Shown: piece by piece, positions 1 to 12,700 of the stretch
How the letters are laid out: the number at the start of each line of letters is the position of its first letter
Position numbering within the stretch: position 1 is the stretch's first letter
IMG/VR virus record: IMGVR_UViG_3300044701_002789
Location: 124,001-188,000 of that record
Length of the DNA: 64,000 nucleotides
Source: a virus
Direction: 5' to 3' (one strand)
Position numbers and translations under genes: made by a program
Notes under the pieces: model-generated
What the model saw: the letters and a program-made list of their open reading frames with translations, nothing else
Databases searched by the model: none
Told to the model about the DNA's origin: nothing

Positions 1-679
1 CAGGACCCAAATTAGATCCTCTGTCAACGATTGTTACAATTTTTAATTGTCCACTTGTTTTCGCATTTAATTTTATGGGTGAACTGGAAGTATCTTCTCC
101 CCAATTTTTCGGGACAGGAATAAAATTAATACTATCAAATTTAATTATATCACTAGGAGGTATCGTGAATAAGTATTTCCATACATAACCATCACCACTA
201 TCACCCGCAGATCTTGGTTCTAAATCTGAAAATGTTGGTTCATCTAAAGATGGTCTTCCTTCCGGATTTTCCGGATCTGTTCCGTTATGTAAACATATAT
301 AAACCTTGTACTCACTATTAATTACATAAAAATTTGAATTATATAAATTTGTAGACTGTGAAGGTAAAGATAATTTTGTTCTACTGATATCATGACGATA
401 CATGTCATAAGTTATACCAGATTCCCACGTTATTTTTCTTACAACCAAACTAACATCACTAGGTTTTATTTTTTTCAATGCGATCATTGAATCCCAATAA
501 TCATTCTCTTGATCAAAATTGTCTTTTGGTGATGGTGGAGTTGCATCCCAATTTTCATCATAATCGGTAGCATTTGGAAGACCGATAAAAGTATAATATG
601 ATCTATCAGTAGATATTAAATTTGAAACAAAATTTTTCGCATTTAATATCCTTAATTGGTCAGTTATAATTGCAGACAT
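1..679 (-). CDS. 8: Baseplate wedge protein gp8 (partial, runs off the window)
   Basis: About 226 N-terminal residues read from ATG at 679 to the window edge without a stop. The start MSAIITDQLRILNAKNF and the segments YYTFIGLPNA, PPSPKDNF, YDMYRHDIS, YVINSEYKVYICLHNG and DLEPRSAGDSGDGYVWKYL are what I know from cyanophage gp8, the T4 wedge subunit that bridges gp7, gp6 and gp10 in the baseplate. It lies 20 nt downstream of the giant gp7-position gene, the T4 order. An ATAAATA late-promoter motif overlaps the giant's stop codon just upstream. The C-terminal part is outside the window. Identity is confident from sequence plus order. Confidence 0.88.
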   Translation of the reverse strand, partial: MSAIITDQLRILNAKNFVSNLISTDRSYYTFIGLPNATDYDENWDATPPSPKDNFDQENDYWDSMIALKKIKPSDVSLVVRKITWESGITYDMYRHDISRTKLSLPSQSTNLYNSNFYVINSEYKVYICLHNGTDPENPEGRPSLDEPTFSDLEPRSAGDSGDGYVWKYLFTIPPSDIIKFDSINFIPVPKNWGEDTSSSPIKLNAKTSGQLKIVTIVDRGSNLGP

Positions 680-695
680 TTTACGGTTTTTTATA

Positions 696-702
696 TATTT
701 AT
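696..702 (-). promoter_or_regulatory. Late promoter motif ATAAATA upstream of gp8
   Basis: The minus strand reads ACATAAATATATAA, 17 nt before the gp8 ATG and overlapping the TAA stop of the giant gene. It matches the T4/cyanophage gp55-type late consensus (TATAAATA). No -35 is expected for this class. Confidence 0.6.
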
Positions 703-3700
703 GTAGTTGAATACCCGATATATTTTAATCTATTAAATCTTTGGATCACTGGAGAAGTAGATATTCCATTATATCCATAAGATATGAATTCATTTTCGGT
801 TTTTTCAGTTGAAGAAGAAATTCTTCCCCAACTATATTCGCCATAAAAATCACTGAATCCTAATCCGGTCAAATTATTATATGAAGATACTCCAACAATT
901 ACTTTGGCAACATATGTTATTCCAATGCCCGGAACTGATGTTTGTGCGATGGAAACTGAAGCAACTTGATAAGTATTATCTATAAAACTATTTCCTATAG
1001 ATAATACATTTCCCGATAAATCTAAAGATTTTAAACCATTACCGAGATTGGAATTTTTAACTATAAAATAATAACCAGTTTGAATACCACTAATTCCCGT
1101 TGTTGCTATCCCCACTTTTACTATATCAGTATCTCTCAAAACCGAATCTTGAGGAATGAATAAATCAAACACAATACCTGTTAATGCGGCACCAACTGAT
1201 ATTGTTGAAATTCCAGTAATAACACCAAAATCTCCTTCATATGAAATATTATCTAAAATTTCGTATTTTGGAGATGGAGACTCAAAAAGAATTTCTGGTG
1301 GTTGCATTTGATCATAACCAAACCCTCCCGTTGATATTGAAACCGAAGATACAGATCCATTTGTAATAAAAGACTGTGCTTGTGCTCTACCGGTAGTTCC
1401 CAACCCAATTGGATTGCTTATAGAAATTGATGGATCAGTGCTATACCCTATACCACCATCATTAATAATAATAGATGAAATAGTTCCTGAAGATGAAACA
1501 ATTGCTGTTGCTGCGGCAGAAGTCACAGAGTCTTGAGATATTATAATAATTTTATTTTGTGGTTTTTCATTTACCCCGTTATGGAAATATTCTTTTTCAC
1601 TATCAAAGAAAGTCTTAACACTTTCCACAAAAATGATGTCAGTACCTAATCCGACATTTTGAATTATATTTGTTGTTGGATATATGTAAGGTTCATAATA
1701 TACCCTATCTTTTCCGACATAATTTCCATTAATAATCTTATCTTCAGTTTGTTTGCACCATAAAACTGGTCTAAAACGAGTAGACTCTCTATCTATTCCT
1801 TGATCATTATAGAAGTTGGTTTTAGTAGTATCTACGTTAGTTATAGATTCTATAATTCTAGTTTTTTCTTGATATAATGGATCATCACTATTAATTGTTA
1901 GTTCATCCCCAATTTTAACAGTTTCTAAAATATCAAAATTAAATGTATCTACATTACTAGTTCCGGTGTAAAAAATTATTGAACACTTATCTTCTGGTTT
2001 TGGAGATTCTGTAAATTCAATTATACTGCCCCCATTAAAAACATAACCTTCGCCAGGAACTTGTAAAATATCGTTCACAAATACTAATAGTGTTGATTGT
2101 ATATCAATATTAGATCCTTTTTTAGATACTATAGATACTAGATTTCCATCAATTGATATTGGAAATCTTTTTCTAGTGCCATCAAATAAATCTTCAAAAG
2201 AATCTAAAATTTGTAGACCCCCGACAGTCCAAGCAGAGAAACTATCACTAAAAATGGAATCAACAAAAATTTTAAATTCCACAAAATTTGAAGTGGTTGG
2301 TATTCCAGTTTGCCCACCAATATCTATAGTTAAAACATCACCCTTTTTATATCCATATCCAAGGTTCTTGAATTCAAAATCTACAACATTAGATGATTGT
2401 CCTACAATTATATTTACTGTGGCCTCTGTGCCAATACCAATGGATCCAGAATCATTACTATAAACTAAAGGTATATCTGTATATGAATATGGAGGATCAA
2501 AAACAACATCTGGTGGATTAGTGGATGTATAACCAGAACCAGGATTAGTTATAGTTACGCTAACAACTTCTCCGTTAATTATAGAAGCAATTCCAACTAC
2601 TTCAGATTCATAATCTGAAGAATCGGTTTTTAATACTGAAACATTCACTGATGTTTGTATTCCTGGTCTATATCCAGATCCAGTATTGTTTATTAGGATA
2701 GATTGTATAGTTCCACTTGAAGATACAACAGGTTTACCTCCAGCAGAAACTAATGGTTGATATCCAAATCCCTCAGAAGATCCAACAGATAATATAATTC
2801 CACCCTTAGGCAAACTAATTATTCTTGAATCATATGTAGTTGATTCTGGACTATTAACTTTTATGGTAGTTATGCCAGCATTTTCGGTTAAAACGTAAGA
2901 TAATTCTGGATATTGAACGGCACTGTTAACTAAGACTATAGCATTATCTGTTGATATTCCGGTAATATTTGAACTATCATACTTTAATTCAAAAGTAGAT
3001 TTTATGGTATTGAATTCACTAGAAATATCATCTATAATTTTATTATTAATATAAGTATCATCATTAGAATTAGAAATACCAGACCTCAAAAATACTCTAC
3101 CATTGAATCTGGAACTTATTTCTAGTCCAAAATAATCTATTTCATCAAATCTGGCATTGGGGTTTGAAACGGGAACTTTACCAAATGGTGCCTCTGAAAA
3201 ATAAATTTTATTATCAACTATATTATAGTTTCCCTTTACTTTGAATACAGTGGAATTTTTTGGGTGAGAAGAAATTCCTGTTCCCAATAGAGATCTATCT
3301 ACAAGTAAAACATTTTTAATTGGCGAATCTACGGCTCGGATTAACATTATTTCATTATTTACTTTAATTAAATCGCCACCAAATAAATCTTCAGAATCAT
3401 CAACACTAAGATATAAATTTATCCTACTCATAGAAGTTGTTAATCCAGCAGTTGTTGATGTAGAAACAATAGGAGATTGTATTACATTATCAATTGCAAT
3501 CAAAGATTTTTCATTTCTCTTTTTGGAAATGAATTTATGTTCAGTACCAATTCCCAAATTTGTAAAATTCAAAACATCTGGAATGCTTTGTAAAGATTGT
3601 GACGCAGAAGCAGAAACTCTAACTTTAATATCACTATCCTTTACAATATATAATGTTGTTGGTAATTTATCAGTTACACCTATTCCAGATATAAATGTTG

Positions 3701-6700
3701 GCGTAATCTCTATCGCATTTTCGGAGGAAGTATCTGAATTGTTGTATCTATATTCTATTTCTTCGCCAGTAGTGAAGAAATGGTACGACAATAATACAGA
3801 ACTGTCATTAATATTAACGACTTCAGAACTAGATGCATTAAATACCTTCTCAAATATTGTACTTCCTTTATATGTTAGGTTAAATTCTTTTCTAATATCT
3901 AAACTAGTTCCAAAATATTCTCCATATCCAGAACTTAAAGTATAATTATTTAAATCTAAAATATTAGGATTATTATACGCATCATCAAATCTACCAAGAG
4001 ACATTTGGAAGTATGTAACTTTTACGTCAATATTTGGATTTGGAGTAAAAAGTAAATTATATGAATCTGTACCATAAGTATTATCCGCACTATAAACGCC
4101 AATATTTGTATCCGTATTTAATATACCATACTCTGTCACTAAAAGTTCACCACTAATTTCATCTTTTAATGTTATAATTTCGGAAATACTATATTCATTA
4201 TTGGTAAGATCATGAACCAAAGATATGATATATGATGTCTCACAATTATTTGGCATACTTACTGCCACTGAGGGAAAAGGTAAAGAATTTGCTGCAATAA
4301 AAATAGATCCAGATGCTATTGTTCCTTCTCTGAAGTCTAGGTAGGATACAGTATTTGGGGAATCATTTCCTATAGAAATTGCTGATGTGTTAACAACAAA
4401 AGATACTCCAGAACCTACATTTGTTTTTATATCTAATATTAATTCATTATTAGAAATATATGCATTGTAAGTTGCGATACCAACCCCAGAATTTTCTAAT
4501 AACGAAGAAGTATTAAATTGTCCATATTCCAAAACAGAAACATCAACATCATTGTGTAATAGAGTTAGTTCATGAACTTCATAATAGGCATCATTGGGTA
4601 TAGTATCATCATAACTTCTAATATGTACTAATACCTTAGATCCTTTATATGAAGTTGGTATTCCAACAATCTTAGTGGTAACACCATCCGTTACATTTGT
4701 TTGTGTAGTTATTAATGTAGGATCATTTCCGAATGAAGTTTGTCCAATACCAGTGATAGTATTATATAAATCAAAACTTATATAACTTACATCATATGAT
4801 CCAAAATCAAACTTTTTGGGGAAAAATAACAAATTACCAAATGATCCAGACCTTCTAAACTCAAAATATCCAAGATCAGAGATATTTCCTACTACACCAT
4901 ATTGACTCAAATAACCAAATTCATTATTTTGAATTAATGAAACCATTGATGATTGTTTAAAATCTACAAATACCTTATCTCTAATAAAAATAAAATACTT
5001 TTTGTATATATTTTCCAAATCAAAAGAATCAACAACACTGTAAATATCTGATCTTGGATTACTATTGAAAGTGTCCGATAGATCATCTATTACTAGAACT
5101 CTATTTCCAATAGATTCAATATAATCTTGAATAAATTTGCTATTAAAAATTATTTGATCAGTTACTGATTCATTATTAATGGTAATATTATTTTCTTTAA
5201 CCAAATCAAAATCATGATAACAATTTAAATCTACAATTTGGTTAATATGAGAAATGCCCACAAAATCACTTTGGTTTTGTTCAGTTGAAATGCCAGTATA
5301 ATCTGATTTTGAGTCTATAACTAAACTACCAAATTTTTTAAATCCTGATGTGTGATTTAAATTACTTACATATGGATTCCATGTCTCATAATCAATATTT
5401 GATTTTAAGTCATAAGAAAAATATTGATAATAATTACTATCATGTATTCTTTGTGTAGTATTGTTCAAGAATCCAGTTTCCCTTTCCCATCCCTCTTCAC
5501 CCATAAAATTGGAATTTATATTATATACTGAATTAAATGTTGTAACTGATTTAATTTGCGCAACTGAGTTAGACGATGTTCCCTTTAAAATATCACCGGG
5601 GTTAAACTTATCTTTACTGGATATTTTCAATATATTATTGAAAAGATCTATACTCTGTATTTTCCCCTTTGAAGATCCACTTTCAATAGATTCATTAATA
5701 TAAAATTCTTTTTTCTTTGTATTTACTCTAAATGATGGTAAATATTTTTCTGGAATTATTTTACCCGAGGAATTAAATGAATCAAATTGTCCAGGATTAT
5801 CATTACCACTCAAATATTTTGAAATATTATATGTCACAGATCCGCCAGATCCACCAATATTTTTATCAACAGAAGTTATTTCAAATAATTGATAATCATA
5901 ATCAGAAGAATTATATCCTTTACCATCACTACTTATACCAACACTAATATTTTCTATAAAAACTTTATCGCCAATATCAAATGGGAAATCCTGCTCTCTA
6001 CTAAATCCAGGATTTAATATTACAGTTACATTTTTTGTAATGTTATTATAAGAAATGTTTCTTATATCAATACCATTACTATTATTTACTGGTATTATTT
6101 TTGGTATATAATCACTAATGCCTAGTGTATTTTTTATGATAGTTACTTTTCTATTTCTAATATCATAATCTAATTCAAGATCTTCTATAATTTTATTCGT
6201 ATATCCATCAATCAGGATTAATTTTGGAGGTATAGTATAATTTTTACCAGGCAATAAAACTTCCACATTATCTACTAATGAAATATTTTCAACTTCAAAA
6301 AGAAGTGGTTGTATTGAAGTTGGGCGAATTGTAAAATCAGAAGAATAATCAAATGAAACATCTAATTTTTTAGTTTTTAAAATAGAACCTATAGACTTAC
6401 TATTTAATTTTAAAACCGCACCATATCCATTATCGGAAGATATTGATTTTACAAATGGTACGGATTTATAATTAGATCCACCGGAAAATATTTTTATATC
6501 AGATATTTCGCCTGAACAATTTTTAGAATTTGTTGTATAGTAAAGTGATGAATTATTGGTATTATACTCCGATTTTTCTGGATTTCCAATTAAGTTAAAA
6601 TTAAACGATGTTGTAGATATTCCAACTATAGTGTGATTCCCATTCAATAGACTTTCATTGAATGAAATTTTGTTTGCTTCAATAACATCAGTATCGGAAA

Positions 6701-9700
6701 TAATCTCTATATTTTCTTTATCATTGATCTTTAAATTAATTGGTGTTAGATTATAAAAAAGATCACCATCAATATTTTCCGTAGAGTCAATAACTAATCT
6801 TGCATCAGTATCAATGCCAACTTTACCAAATCTTCTAACATTAAAGATTGTATTTTTTTCAGAGGTTTCAAATTCATTGGAAAAATTAGAATCAGTATAT
6901 AATGTAAATTTAAATGCTGAATAGTCAAATGAATTATTTTTAAAGGATAAAGAAGAATCTGATAGATCAAATATAACTTGATTATTTTTAGTTATGTTTA
7001 TTTTTGGATTTATCGGAGATATTGTTCCTGAAGATGAAGACTCTATATTAATGAATGATGGAAAATTTTTAGTTGAATCGTATAATGTAGATGAGAGACC
7101 AATATCATCACTACTTACATTAATTACATAATAAATTTCATTGTTCACCAATCCTAGTGATGGTGAAGATGATGTATAAATTATCTTTTGCCCACTTCTT
7201 AGTCCATGATTTGGCAATCTTATGGTATTATCATCAACATTTACAGCAGACGATAAGAAATTTATAGGATTAATCAATAATCTTCTATTATTTTTATTAT
7301 ATCTTACTTTAAATGTTTCAATGGTCTTTGATTGAATTTTTAAATTTATTTCATCATTTAACAATAAGTTATGACTACCATCTGTAGTAGATGTGACTAT
7401 AGTTTTAGAAACCCTACCTTTGAATATATTTTTATAATTAGTTTTAAAACTATGATTTATACCAGAACCGGAAGAAAGGAAATATAGTGTATTATTATTA
7501 TCAGTAGAAATTCCAATAAGATTTGAACTTATTCTTGAAACATATACCTTAGAATCATTTGGTAGAGAAAATCCATTTATTCCATCTAATGAGACTAATA
7601 TTGAAGATCCATTGTTAGTTGAATAAGTTAATTCATCGCCAGTTTCTAAATTATGCTCCGGCAAATACAATGATTTTGTTGGTATTGAAATAAAAGTTAT
7701 ACCAACACCAGGATTAGAGAAGTATATAGTGCTTGTTATCCCTACTCCAGAAGTAGTTCCAATTCCAATAGTTTCATTTGGATCAAAATATATTTCTTTA
7801 TTGACATCTAAAATGCTTTCTGTAGACAACCCAGATGAATTCAATCTAATTTCAAATTTTCTAGTCTTTTCTGTAAGTATAGATCCAGAAACCGCAGAAT
7901 TAACTCCAACACTATTATCAAATTCCCGAAGAACTTTAATTCTAGAAGAATTTTTATCAATTGCTAATATTTTTACCTTTTCTTGATCAATCTGATATAC
8001 ATCATTTTCTCTTACATTTGGATAGTTGAGATTACCAGATACATTCAAATAAGTTATAATTCCAGTAGTTAGTGTTGATCCAATACCGGTAGTTAATACC
8101 AAATTATTTTGAGTTAATTTTACTAATCCTCTTGCATTAAAGTCATATTTTGAATTAATTGTGACTATATCATTATTAAATAAGTTGTGTGGGGAAGTTG
8201 AAAATGATATAAGTTTTGAATTATTGAATAATATTTCAACATCATCAATAATTTCAGTGGCAGATTCTACCTTTAATAATTTTATACCCTTTATTGAGGA
8301 AACTGAAGCATTAAACCCAAATCCACTAGTATTTGTATCATCTACTATTAGTTTATCTCCAACTTTATAGTCGTAACCGCCAGTAATAATACCAACAGAA
8401 TCTATCTTTCCGCTATTAATTTGCTCAACAATAGAAATTTGTCTTCTATTTTTATCTGAATTTTGTATAAAATTATAATATGTATTTTTATTCAATAATG
8501 AATATGGTTTTGTATTTCTTAACCATTTTTCTTTATTTAAATCAAATTTATTTAAATTTGAATTTATTGAAATATTAAATTTAATAGGATTAGATTTATA
8601 TGTATTACCAATCAAATATGGAAATGCTGGTTTTTTATATTTGTTGAATAGTGATCCTTCTCTGGTCTCAACAAAAGTATTAAAAGTTGAAAAATACGCA
8701 TAAGTTCCATTTGGAAATTCGGGAGTTATGCAATATCTTCCATTATGCTTATCTAAATCACCAGTATTTAAGAATTCGTAATCTTCTATAAAAATTCCCA
8801 ATGGATATAAATCTAAATTCGGTCTATTATCTTTAATCACAAGTTCATATCCAGGTATCATCTGTTTTACAGAACCACCAGTTATAGAGGAATATCCATA
8901 TGGACCATAAATTGGATTTCCATCATATGCCCATCCGATTATAGGGGAATGTGATACAGAATCTGATTCTTTTCCATCAATTAGTTCTAGGTCTTGTGAA
9001 TATATTGTGGATCCATTTATTGTTCTTGTTCCAAATACGGATGATCTAAGTTTTCTTGGTGCATATAGATGTGTATATTCTAAACTAGAATTTTTACCTT
9101 TACCCTCATAAATTACTCCATCATCTGATGTAATAGTATTATTTCTGAATATTCTTTCTACTATATTAATTCTCCAACTTTGAATTGAAGCTTCAAATTT
9201 TGCTCCAATTCCTGGGGGAATTACATCAATTTTTGTTTGGTTATTGTATCCAGCTCCTGAAGATATAATCTTTACTTCAAATAAAACACCAAATTTCACT
9301 ACTGGAGTCAGGATACAACCGGATCCACTTCCAGTTATTTCCAATTTAGGTGTTGAATAATAATTTTTTCCTGGATTTTTTATAATTACATCTACAATTT
9401 TTCCGTCAGAAATTATAGGTTCAACTTGAGCATCAGTTCCAGTTAAAAGTTTAATCTCTGGTTGTTTGGTGTAATTTAAAATCTCATTAGATCCGTAAGA
9501 GTTTCCCCCATCTTCAATAAAAACAGATTCAATTTTTCCACTAAAAATTGGTTGAATTTTAGCCTGATATGTTTGAACTGTTGAATAAGTTCCAACTTTT
9601 CCAGAAATAGTAACTTCAATTTTTGGATAGTTAAAGATATGTTTTCCTGCTCCTTGAGAGCTTAATTTTACATATTGTCTAGTTTCATAATAGAATGAAG

Positions 9701-12700
9701 TTGAAATTCCTAGAGTACTGATACCAATTTGAGATAATTTAAATTCATTATCATTAATTTTAGTGACATAGTAACTTGTAGAACTAGTTAATCCAATTGG
9801 AGATCCTTGAGTTGAATTATATGTAATTATTTCGCCACTTGAATATCCATGATTATTAATTAGTATAGTATCGCTGTATGTATTGATTCCAGTTGGATAA
9901 CAAATTCTTTTTTTGTTTTGATAATTTTTTCCACCATTAACAACTCGTATAGATCCAAGTTTTCTTTTTAAATTTTCTGATGTTAATCTATGATATTTTC
10001 CACCAACATTAGATAGTGGTAATGTGTTTATTCCAGATACAGAATCTTCAAATGATTTGTGTAATTTTATATTTAAATTATCAATAACACTAATATAATA
10101 TATTGAATTAGTAGTTAAACCACTTACTGGAATATTATTCAAAGGTAAATATTTTACTACTTCTCCTGTCCTAAAATTATGATAAGTAGAAAATCCAATG
10201 GTATCTGTTATGACATTAACATTTGAAATGTCAAAATTAACCGAATAATTATAATTTACTAGTTCGGCAACTGCAGATGCTCCAGTTCCGTTTCCTCCGG
10301 CGATTTGTATTTTAGGAACTTCCAAATAATCAAATCCGGGATCAACAATATCAATACGATCCAATGATCCATTAACTGCACAATATGCTTGAGCGCCAAA
10401 TCCAATTGGATCACTAATGATTAAATCTGGTGGATTAATAACATCATAACCACTACCTTCGGATGAAGGAATTATTGATTTTATTTCACCATAAAATATT
10501 TGATCGTTAGATTTATAATTTAATAGTTCAACTCCATTTACTAAAATGCCAATAGTTCCAGGCAAAGTAGTTGAATCGGATTTATCAAAATCTGGAGTTA
10601 TTTTTCTCAGAATATTTTGAGGTTCTAATAGTTTAGTTTCTAAATTTGGAAAATTAAATTTAGTAAATTCTAATTTATTATTTACTACATCTCCACTTAG
10701 TCTCAAGAAGTTTATATTTGTGTAGATATTGTTTCTACTTCTTGATAACTTAATAGTTGTACTATTTACTCGCTTAACAAAATAAATTCCCTTTTCTATA
10801 TTTAATTTATTTGAACCTTCACCCGGTTTATAAATTACGGAATCGCCAGTATAAAAATTATGAGGTCCTATATTAAGTTCTTCAGTATTATTATATGAAC
10901 CAGAAAATACAATAGAATTATCATTTATAGTTAAAGGTTCATAAAGATAATTTGGTAAAGACTGTGAATTTACATATATTTCATTGTTAGCATCTGAATA
11001 TACATTTTGCACATTGGAAGAATATTGATTCAAACTTTTATAGTTTGATGAGTCTACCTTTGATATATTTTTATTTAATATGTATTTTAATGATGGATCT
11101 AATAAATCTTTTATTCTTACTGCTACTGTTTTTTCGTTTATAAAAGAAATAACCAATCCATCAGATTTTTGACCCAATGATGAAGATAATGTAATTGGAT
11201 CGCCTATTTTTAATATATGTTTATCAAATAAAATAACTTCATAATCTTTTTGATTTTCATTATTATCAAGTATTGATACTGAAGATACATCATAAGATAC
11301 TGGAATATTAAAGAACCAGTTTTCTGATCTAACATCATCTAATTCTATACCTAAGGTTTTAACCTCAATTTCATCCCCAATTTTATTGTAATAAGAATTA
11401 TCAATTAAATCTAAATCAGAAATTACACCTACAATTCGTACTGAAATTGTTTCCCCATCAACTATTGAGTATACAAAAGTATTCAATTTTACATCTGTTA
11501 GTAGTGGTATAGATTGTGTTATACCTTCACATTCTAAAAATTGAGTAGATGTTTTTGATTTATATGTGATAATATCACTTGTTTGATTTTCATATTCAAC
11601 TACTAGTTCACCAGATTCTGGGAATCCAATTGTGGAATCTACATCAATATAACTACTGCCTATTTGGGATTCAAAAGTAACTTTTGTTTTAGGGTGAATA
11701 CTAAAATTACCAAAAATTAAATCATAACTATTTTCCTTTGTATTATCTAAACTGATAATATAATAATCTTTACTATCCTTTTGTACTTTTTCTACTTTAG
11801 ATACAATACCTTTTGCAGGATTAATACCTGCAAACTGATCTTGATATAGTGTCCTATTTGCTAATTTTCTTGGATCACCATTGACAGATTCTACTATTAT
11901 ATTCCTAAAGACCCTATACTGTGCGTCTGATGGAATTATCAAATAATCTCTAGGTTTAATAATTTCCACATCAGAACCAAATAATGCTCTGAATAATAAT
12001 TCAAAAGAACAATCTGTTCCTTTTGATGTATAAAACTCCCTAATATTCTTAACAAAAGTAGATTCATTTAAATCCCCAAAAAACTCTATGTTTTGAAATC
12101 CAGGAGCGATTTGGTATTTTATTTTTCTAAAAAACTCTTTTAGGAAAAGTATACTTAGATTTTTAACAATGGAACCAAATATGTGATCATTAGATTCGGA
12201 TTCGCTGAAAGTAAGTTTATCTATTGCATTGATAGATGTATATGAAGTTACACCACTAAATCCCCTTTTGCATCCAATAAATCTACTTCCGACAATTTCA
12301 CATACATATTCAGATTCAAAAGTTTCATCAGAGATAAATGGAATATCAGATAGTATCAATGATAAACCACTTCCAATGGAATCTATTTTTATGATTTTAA
12401 TTATGTTATTGTCTTCATCTTTTATTCTCAACAAACAACCCGCATAGTCGGAAAGAGATCCAATAACATCAATCGGATATACAATATTTGAATTAGTTGG
12501 TATAATGATGTTTATATTTTCTACTTTTTGAAATTCTAATATTTTCTCATAAAAAATTACTTCAGAGTCAATCTGCAACAATCCATTTCTCTTAGGGAAT
12601 CCTTGAATAGATTCAACATATATTTCATCATCAAAAAAAGTAATATCCGTAACTAGATTTGTGCTATCTATCAGATTTGTAATATTATCAATTTGCACAT

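Noticed and set aside
2176-2463. + strand reading frames inside the giant gene (also 3523, 5461, 7729, 8161, 12229)
   Set aside because: They are antisense to a highly protein-like minus frame, rich in Ser/Leu/Ile by reflection, with no promoter or RBS; shadows.
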